From the NCBI GenBank assembly GCA_034666705.1, contig JAXDLH010000144.1, positions 1-9,784 of the forward strand: 9,784 nucleotides of DNA. Direction: 5' to 3'. Below the pieces are notes generated by a model. The model was not told the origin of the DNA, ran no database searches, and saw nothing but the letters and a program-made list of their open reading frames with translations. Both the position numbers and the translations under genes were made by a program. Position 1 is the first letter of the stretch, and each line of letters starts with the position of its first letter. This DNA is from JAXDLH01 sp034666705. Lineage in GTDB: Bacteria; Chloroflexota; UBA6077; SHYK01. Positions 5,824 through 9,784 of the stretch are shown piece after piece.

Positions 5824-8481
5824 TTATTGTCCGAGGTGCTCGCGGACGAACGGCGCCACAAGCCCGAGCGCCTCGTCCAGCTTGCTCGCATCCTGGCCGC
5901 CGCCGCGCGCCAGCTCCGGCCGACCGCCGCCACTGCCGCCGGTCGGTGCCGCCACGTGCCGCAGCAGTGCCACGGCATCGAAGCCCGGCCGAATCAGATC
6001 CTTGCTCACGCCGATGACGAACTGCGGCTTGCCGCCGATCACCGCGGCGAGCACGATGACGCCCGATTCGTGCGCTCGCCGCGCCGCATCCATCATTTGA
6101 AGCAACGCATCCATGCTCTGGGCGTCGACCCGCGCGGCCATCACGGTTGCGCTGCCGACCGTCTCGACTCCCTGGCCGAGGCTGGCGGCCTGTACGTCGG
6201 CGAGCTGAGCCTCCATCCGCGCGGCCTCACGCCGGACCTCGCGCAACTCGGCGAGCAGCGACTCCACGCGCTCCTCGAGCCGCTGCGGACTGGTGCCGAG
6301 CCGTGCCGCAACTGATTCGACCTGACGACTGCGCGCCCGCGCCAGCTCATGTGCGGCGCGCCCGGCCACCACTTCGATGCGCCGCATCCCGCTGCCAATG
6401 CCGGATTCCGCGAGCACATAGGCCGCGCCGAGCTCGCCGGTGCGGCGCACATGGGTGCCGCCACATAACTCCTTGCTGAAGTCGCCCATCGTTACCACGC
6501 GCACGCGCTCGCCATACTTTTCGCCAAAGAATGCGGAGGCGCCCTGACCGACCGCCTCCTGGAACGGCAGCTCCTCGATGTGCACCGGCAAGTCCTCGAG
6601 GATCTCGCGGTTTACCAGGTCTTCAATCTGGGCAAGCTGCTCGGCGGACACGGGTCCCTCGTTGGGAAAGTCGAAGCGCGCGAGCTGCGGGGAAACGAGC
6701 GAGCCAGCTTGCACCGCTTTGGGACCCAGAATGGTTTGTAGCGACTTGTGAAGCAGGTGCGTCGCCGAGTGGTGGCGCATGATGTCGTACCGGCGGTCGG
6801 GGTCGACGGCCGCATCAGCCGCCTCGCCGACGAGCACCTCCCCGTGCTCGACCTGCCCGACGTGCAGATAGTGTCCCGCCCCGTCCTTCTGGGTGTCTTC
6901 GACGCGAAATATCCCACTCGGCGTCACGATGTGGCCGGTATCACCCACCTGGCCGCCGCCCTCCGCATAGAACGGCGTCTCGGCCAGCACGACAGAGCCC
7001 CGGTCGCCTTCGTGGAGGCGCGCGGCATCGGCCCCGTCAGCCTGAATCGCCAGGATCTCCGAGCCGGTGTCCAGCCGGTCGTAACCAAGGAACACTGTGG
7101 GCGGCTGGCTCAACAACTCGCTCGCCTCGCCGACGCGGCGCTGCAGCCGCGTCCGTTGGTCGATCGCGCCGCGACTGCGGGCCCGCTGCTCGGCCATCGC
7201 CCGGTCGTACGCATCCCCGCCGATGCTGAGGCCGGCCTCGGATGCGATCTCCTCCGACAACTCTTTCGGGAAACCATACGTGTCGTAGAGCTGGAAGATG
7301 CGCTCGCCGGCAAGCTCAGTCTGGCCCGCGGCCTTCGCCTCTTCGATCCAGCGGTCGAGCAGCCCGAGGCCCGACTGCAGCGTGGTCAGAAAGCGCCGCT
7401 CCTCCGTCCGGACGATCTCCGCGATCTGCACCCGCTGGCTGGGCGATGCGAGCGCCGGGTACCGGGCGGCCATCCGGTTGATGACGAGCTCCACGACGTC
7501 GGCGAGGAACGGGCGCTGCAGCCCCAGGCGTTGGCCGTACCGTGCGGCCCGGCGGATGATACGCCGCAGCACGTAGCCGCGCCCTTCGTTCGATGGCTTG
7601 ACGCCGTCGCCGACGAGGAACGTCATGGCCCGGCCGTGATCGGCGAGCACGCGCAGACTGTAGTCGAGCCGCTCGCTCTCGCCGTAGCGTGCACCAGTGA
7701 TCCGCTCTATGCCCTGGATGATCGGCAGGAACAGATCCGTCTCGTAAACGGATGGCGCATGCTGCAATATGGCCGTCACGCGCTCCAGGCCCGAGCCCGT
7801 ATCCACGTTCTGCTGGGCGAGAGGCGTGCGCGCCCCGCTCGTATCCTGGAAGAATTCATTGAACACGAGGTTCCAGATCTCGAGGTAGCGGCTGCACTCA
7901 CAGAGCGGGCCGCAGTCAGCGCGTCCGCACGCATAATCGGGGCCGCGATCGACGTAGATCTCGGTGTCCGGGCCGCACGGACCGGAGGCGCCGGGCGGGC
8001 CCCAGAAGTTCGACTCGTCGACGACGATTCGCGCGTTCGGCAGCCCGACGGCCTGCCAGATACGCCGCGCCTCATCGTCCGTCGGGTGGACTGTCACCCA
8101 CACCTTATCCGCCGGAATGCCGTACCGCTCGGTAACCAGTTCCCATGCCCAGGGGATGACCTGCTCTTTGAAGTAATCGCCGATAGAGAAGTTACCGAGC
8201 ATTTCGAAAAACGTGAGGTGGTGCCGATCGCCGACGCTGTCGATGTCCGTGGTGCGGAAACACTTCTGCACGGACACGAGGCGCGGCGCGGGTGGCGAAA
8301 CCTGGCCGAGCATATAGGGAATCATCTGCTGCACGCCCGCGGTTGTGAGCAGCACAGTCGGGTCGTCCTCGGGCACGAGGCTCGAGCTTGGCAGTTGCAG
8401 ATGGCCCCGCTCGCGAAAGAACGAGACGAACGCGTCGGCAACGGACTCGCTCGTCCAGGTACGGGTTTCTGGCATCGTCAT
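5824..8481 (-). CDS. alaS: Alanyl-tRNA synthetase
   Basis: Class II synthetase that charges tRNA-Ala and clears mischarged Ser/Gly-tRNA. It has 885 aa, full length. In order: the class II core with CFRTTDIDSVGDRHHLTFFE (74-93); a Cys cluster (C185, C190, C194, C196) just before RYLEIWNLVFNEF; the NVDTGSGLERV motif near 225-235; the tRNA-recognition region; an editing domain with HSATH (571-575) and CGGTH (673-677), giving all four metal ligands; a coiled segment (about 715-770); and the C-Ala domain with a Gly-rich GGSGGGRPELARGGG stretch (848-862). Start ATG 8481 has AGAGG (8493-8497) 11 nt upstream. An in-frame ATG at 8514 lies in the loop of a possible hairpin and adds residues without homology; ATG 8475 is also possible. 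It is first in the alaS-ruvX-mltG group. Confidence 0.97.
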   Translation of the reverse strand: MTMPETRTWTSESVADAFVSFFRERGHLQLPSSSLVPEDDPTVLLTTAGVQQMIPYMLGQVSPPAPRLVSVQKCFRTTDIDSVGDRHHLTFFEMLGNFSIGDYFKEQVIPWAWELVTERYGIPADKVWVTVHPTDDEARRIWQAVGLPNARIVVDESNFWGPPGASGPCGPDTEIYVDRGPDYACGRADCGPLCECSRYLEIWNLVFNEFFQDTSGARTPLAQQNVDTGSGLERVTAILQHAPSVYETDLFLPIIQGIERITGARYGESERLDYSLRVLADHGRAMTFLVGDGVKPSNEGRGYVLRRIIRRAARYGQRLGLQRPFLADVVELVINRMAARYPALASPSQRVQIAEIVRTEERRFLTTLQSGLGLLDRWIEEAKAAGQTELAGERIFQLYDTYGFPKELSEEIASEAGLSIGGDAYDRAMAEQRARSRGAIDQRTRLQRRVGEASELLSQPPTVFLGYDRLDTGSEILAIQADGADAARLHEGDRGSVVLAETPFYAEGGGQVGDTGHIVTPSGIFRVEDTQKDGAGHYLHVGQVEHGEVLVGEAADAAVDPDRRYDIMRHHSATHLLHKSLQTILGPKAVQAGSLVSPQLARFDFPNEGPVSAEQLAQIEDLVNREILEDLPVHIEELPFQEAVGQGASAFFGEKYGERVRVVTMGDFSKELCGGTHVRRTGELGAAYVLAESGIGSGMRRIEVVAGRAAHELARARSRQVESVAARLGTSPQRLEERVESLLAELREVRREAARMEAQLADVQAASLGQGVETVGSATVMAARVDAQSMDALLQMMDAARRAHESGVIVLAAVIGGKPQFVIGVSKDLIRPGFDAVALLRHVAAPTGGSGGGRPELARGGGQDASKLDEALGLVAPFVREHLGQ

Positions 8482-8485
8482 TCTC

Positions 8486-8538
8486 GGTGGAACCTCTTCA
8501 CGCAATGGCGGCATGCAGCGTGGTGCTCCGTTCCAACC
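8486..8538 (-). promoter_or_regulatory. Hairpin over the alaS ribosome-binding site
   Basis: In the alaS leader, GGTTGGAAC (8530-8538) can pair with GTTCCACC (8486-8493), eight pairs with one bulged T. Inside it CACGC (8518-8522) pairs with GCGTG (8499-8503). The AGAGG Shine-Dalgarno (8493-8497) lies at the edge of the outer stem and in the internal loop, so the fold could reduce ribosome access. It lies outside the coding part if translation starts at 8481. The pairing is visible; regulation is inferred. Confidence 0.4.
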
Positions 8539-8541
8539 TCT

Positions 8542-8637
8542 GGGTCACCCTCGGGCCGCATCCGAAGGACCCGCGACTCGATGTTGGGACGAGCAGCGTG
8601 GCGAATCCGGATCCTTCGCTGCCCTCGGGATGACACC
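8542..8637. repeat. Imperfect inverted repeat, possible dispersed palindromic (REP/MITE-like) element
   Basis: The left arm (8542-8572) starts GGGTCACCCTCGGGC and continues to GAAGGACCC. The right arm (8608-8637), read on the minus strand, is GTGTCATCCCGAGGGC then AGCGAAGGATCC. The arms match as GTCA-CC followed by GAAGGA-CC, with a few substitutions and a 3-nt length difference, around a 35-nt centre. The string GTCATCCCGAGGGCAGCGAAGGATC resembles, from memory, a short repeat found in many copies in various high-GC soil and hot-spring bacteria. It lies in the 208-nt gap between the acetyltransferase stop and alaS, so it might also act as a terminator for the former. No transposase is nearby. 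Confidence 0.6.
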
Positions 8638-8646
8638 AACTCTGGG

Positions 8647-8669
8647 TTTATATCTCGACAGGTGCCTGT
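8647..8669 (-). promoter_or_regulatory. Weak candidate alaS promoter with a small inverted repeat
   Basis: The minus strand has TATAAA (8647-8652) as a -10-like element. Just upstream in the spacer is ACAGG-CA-CCTGT (8658-8669), a perfect 5-bp inverted repeat that could bind a dimeric regulator. No TG extension or clear -35 is present. A transcript from here would pass through the inverted repeat at 8542-8637 before alaS. Confidence 0.3.
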
Positions 8670-8689
8670 GCGGTACGTTGCGAGGCCGC

Positions 8690-9322
8690 TCAGCCCGGTG
8701 CGACGGCGCTCTCAGAGCTGAAGTCCCCGGCGGCACCGATATCTATCCCAGGCGTCGTCGGCTGGGTAAGGCCCCAGAGCGGCTCGAGCCGCTCGAATTG
8801 CTCGGACACGATCGCCATCTCGATGCTGTCGCACCACTCGCCGTGCACGTAGGCGATGTTGCGACGTACCCCCTCGACCTCGAAACCGCACTTCCGGTAG
8901 GAGGCGACGGCCCGCGTGTTGAAGTCGTAGACACTGAGCTGGACTTTGTGCAGACGTACATCGCGGAAGAGGTACTGCAGCACCAGCCGCATCGCGTCCG
9001 TGCCATAGCCTTGGCCCCAGTAGTCCTTATCGCCAATGCCGATGAAGAGCCGGCATGTGCCAATGTCCCGGTAGAGGCGGTCGAATCCCAGCATCCCGAT
9101 CTGCTTGCCGTCGACCGTGCAGATGATGAACAGGCCGCTCGTCGGATCGGTCTTGTACTGGTTGAACCGATGCCGGACCTCGTCCATCGACATGTGCTTG
9201 CCCGGATCGGCGTTCAGGTAGAGGCCCATCTCGCTGTCGTTCTCCCACGCGTAGACGTGGGAGAGGTCGTCGGTATCGACGTCTCGCACGCTCACGAGCG
9301 TTCCGACCCGAGTCGGCAGCAT
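8690..9322 (-). CDS. GNAT-family N-acetyltransferase (RimJ/RimL type)
   Basis: A 210-aa protein with the GNAT fold, which moves an acetyl group from acetyl-CoA to an amine; the substrate cannot be read from sequence. The core runs from LVSVRDVDTDDL (9-20) to about residue 175. The acetyl-CoA loop is YWGQGYGTDAM (101-111), matching the Q/R-x-x-G-x-G/A signature. The C-terminal part HKVQLSVYDFNTRAVASYRK (125-144) followed by CGFEVEG is typical of the RimJ/RimL-like group acting on proteins or small molecules. The last 35 residues (about 176-210) look unstructured. The open frame continues upstream to 9535, but ATG 9322 has AGGAGG (9327-9332) 4 nt away and fits the start of homology. It faces away from the plus-strand pair and is the first minus-strand gene here. 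Its link to alaS is probably only positional. Confidence 0.9.
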   Translation of the reverse strand: MLPTRVGTLVSVRDVDTDDLSHVYAWENDSEMGLYLNADPGKHMSMDEVRHRFNQYKTDPTSGLFIICTVDGKQIGMLGFDRLYRDIGTCRLFIGIGDKDYWGQGYGTDAMRLVLQYLFRDVRLHKVQLSVYDFNTRAVASYRKCGFEVEGVRRNIAYVHGEWCDSIEMAIVSEQFERLEPLWGLTQPTTPGIDIGAAGDFSSESAVAPG

Positions 9323-9326
9323 CAGA

Positions 9327-9332
9327 CCTCCT
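9327..9332 (-). promoter_or_regulatory. Shine-Dalgarno fixing the acetyltransferase start
   Basis: AGGAGG on the minus strand, 4 nt before ATG 9322, the strongest site in the window. It excludes the 71-residue upstream extension. A GC hairpin (9341-9346 with 9355-9360, 8-nt loop) lies just upstream in the leader. Confidence 0.8.
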
Positions 9333-9384
9333 GGAAAACGGCCGGGAATTCCGCCCCGGCTATGACCGATAATTGGATACTCGA

Positions 9385-9393
9385 TGGTACTAT
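9385..9393 (+). promoter_or_regulatory. Candidate extended -10 promoter for the plus-strand pair
   Basis: TGGTACTAT on the plus strand fits TGn plus a -10 hexamer (4 of 6 to TATAAT). A start near 9400 would leave a short leader containing GGGGA (about 9405-9409) before GTG 9417. No clear -35 is present. The hexamer overlaps, on the other strand, a TATAGT (9389-9394) that could serve the acetyltransferase. Confidence 0.4.
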
Positions 9394-9394
9394 A
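9389..9394 (-). promoter_or_regulatory. Candidate -10 for the acetyltransferase
   Basis: TATAGT on the minus strand (5 of 6 to consensus), giving a leader of about 60 nt before ATG 9322. It has no TG extension and no -35 I can recognise. It overlaps the plus-strand -10, so the two promoters would exclude one another if both are real. Confidence 0.25.
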
Positions 9395-9416
9395 GCGGAC
9401 AGGCGGGGAATCCAGA

Positions 9417-9515
9417 GTGAGCGCGAAGACCGCACGAAGGCTCTTGATGGTGATGTCTGCATTGGTCGCGGCGGTCATGATTTTGGGGCTGATCGCGCCC
9501 CTCCTTAGCCACTGA
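9417..9515 (+). CDS. Small single-helix membrane protein (32 aa), unknown function
   Basis: GTG 9417 opens a 32-codon frame ending at TGA 9513-9515. The product begins with a short basic stretch (SAKTARR, 2-8) followed by an unbroken hydrophobic segment from about residue 9 to 30, rich in Leu, Met, Val and Ala, with no acidic residue. That is the pattern of a single transmembrane helix with the N-terminus inside. GGGGA lies about 7 nt upstream of the GTG, and a plausible extended -10 lies upstream of that. The stop overlaps the start of the metallopeptidase by one base (TGATG), suggesting translational coupling. I do not recognise the family. It could instead be a leader peptide that only brings ribosomes to the next gene. 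It is too short for automated calling to be reliable. Confidence 0.5.
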   Translation: MSAKTARRLLMVMSALVAAVMILGLIAPLLSH

Positions 9516-9784
9516 TGGCGGCGCTGGGGAGCCACGTTCGCCGACCCCGACGTGCCTCGGGTACCCGCTGTAACCGCTGGCGCTTCCGCCTCATGGTGGA
9601 GGACGCGTGCCGTTTGCTCCCAGCCGAGTTTCGCGAAGCCCTCGATAACGTGGCGCTGACGATCCAGGACAATCCTCCCCCTGGGCTCGACGACGCCGAA
9701 GGGGTGCTGGGCTATTACCAGGGTATTCCGTTGACCGAGCGGGGGACAGGCTACACCATGGTGCTGCCGGACAAAATCACGATC
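9515..9784 (+). CDS. Minimal zincin-like metallopeptidase family protein, 3' end cut by window
   Basis: The 90 visible residues match the N-terminal half of the small metallopeptidase family with a zincin fold (Pfam Zincin_1 type). Recognisable parts are RFRLMVEDACRLLPAEFREA (23-42), then LDNVALTIQDNPP (43-55), and GVLGYYQGIPLTERG (63-77) followed by MVLPDKITI (82-90). The expected HExxH zinc motif would lie beyond the window edge, so catalytic status cannot be judged. The start ATG 9515 overlaps the upstream small ORF stop. The internal ATG 9593 would remove the conserved RFRLM residues, and neither start has a Shine-Dalgarno, which fits coupled translation from the small ORF. The first 22 residues are basic and unlike the family. 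The physiological substrate of this family is not established to my knowledge. Confidence 0.8.
   Translation, partial: MAALGSHVRRPRRASGTRCNRWRFRLMVEDACRLLPAEFREALDNVALTIQDNPPPGLDDAEGVLGYYQGIPLTERGTGYTMVLPDKITI

Noticed and set aside
8482..8689. A full T-box riboswitch for alaS
   Set aside because: Only a partial match to the T-box string; the base that must pair with the tRNA-Ala discriminator is wrong and no Stem I or terminator/antiterminator pair is evident. Kept only as a hairpin finding.
6748..8721. A 657-codon plus-strand open frame antisense to alaS
   Set aside because: It mirrors a complete AlaRS with all motifs on the other strand. Its translation is His/Arg/Ala-rich with no family resemblance, as expected from a high-GC shadow frame.
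8345..9508. A 387-codon plus-strand frame opposite the alaS 5' end and the acetyltransferase
   Set aside because: The minus-strand acetyltransferase has a strong Shine-Dalgarno and a clear acetyl-CoA loop; the plus frame shows nothing recognisable.
8690..9535. A longer acetyltransferase starting at 9535
   Set aside because: The 71 extra residues have no GNAT resemblance and cross the divergent promoter region and the plus-strand genes; AGGAGG marks ATG 9322.

Overview
This high-GC window carries a bacterial housekeeping block. Read along the minus strand the order is: GNAT acetyltransferase - alaS - ruvX - mltG - hslV - hslU - rpsB - tsf - pyrH (the last cut by the window edge). Two further genes at the far right run on the plus strand: a 32-codon single-helix membrane protein and a 5'-complete, 3'-cut minimal zincin-like metallopeptidase. 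The long plus-strand open frames opposite alaS, hslU, tsf and pyrH are shadows of real genes. The short EF-Ts (166 aa), HslVU used alongside the minimal metallopeptidase, frequent GTG starts and the base composition suggest Chloroflexota (Thermomicrobia-like) or a neighbouring Terrabacteria lineage. That assignment is inference from gene content; no rRNA is present to settle it.

Layout. Positions 1-1981 hold the translation/nucleotide group rpsB-tsf-pyrH, a widely conserved order, with a perfect 40-bp palindrome between tsf and pyrH. A 197-bp gap upstream of rpsB holds an extended -10 promoter and a structured leader. Positions 2179-4217 hold hslVU, joined by an ATGA overlap and preceded by another extended -10 promoter. 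Positions 4308-8481 hold alaS-ruvX-mltG; ruvX and mltG are probably joined by a GTGA overlap. The 208-bp gap between alaS and the acetyltransferase contains an imperfect inverted repeat resembling a dispersed palindromic element, and a second hairpin placed over the alaS ribosome-binding site. A 94-bp divergent intergenic region separates the acetyltransferase from the plus-strand pair.

Functionally the block joins translation (AlaRS, S2, EF-Ts), pyrimidine nucleotide supply (UMP kinase), peptidoglycan chain termination (MltG), rRNA processing or DNA repair (RuvX/YqgF) and ATP-dependent proteolysis (HslVU). All key catalytic residues I looked for in the complete enzymes are present. I see no phage, transposase, CRISPR, tRNA or rRNA. 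The items most worth a second look are non-coding: the perfect palindrome, the two leaders, the alaS-upstream repeat, and the small membrane protein coupled to the metallopeptidase. I see no strong case for an undescribed multi-gene system.
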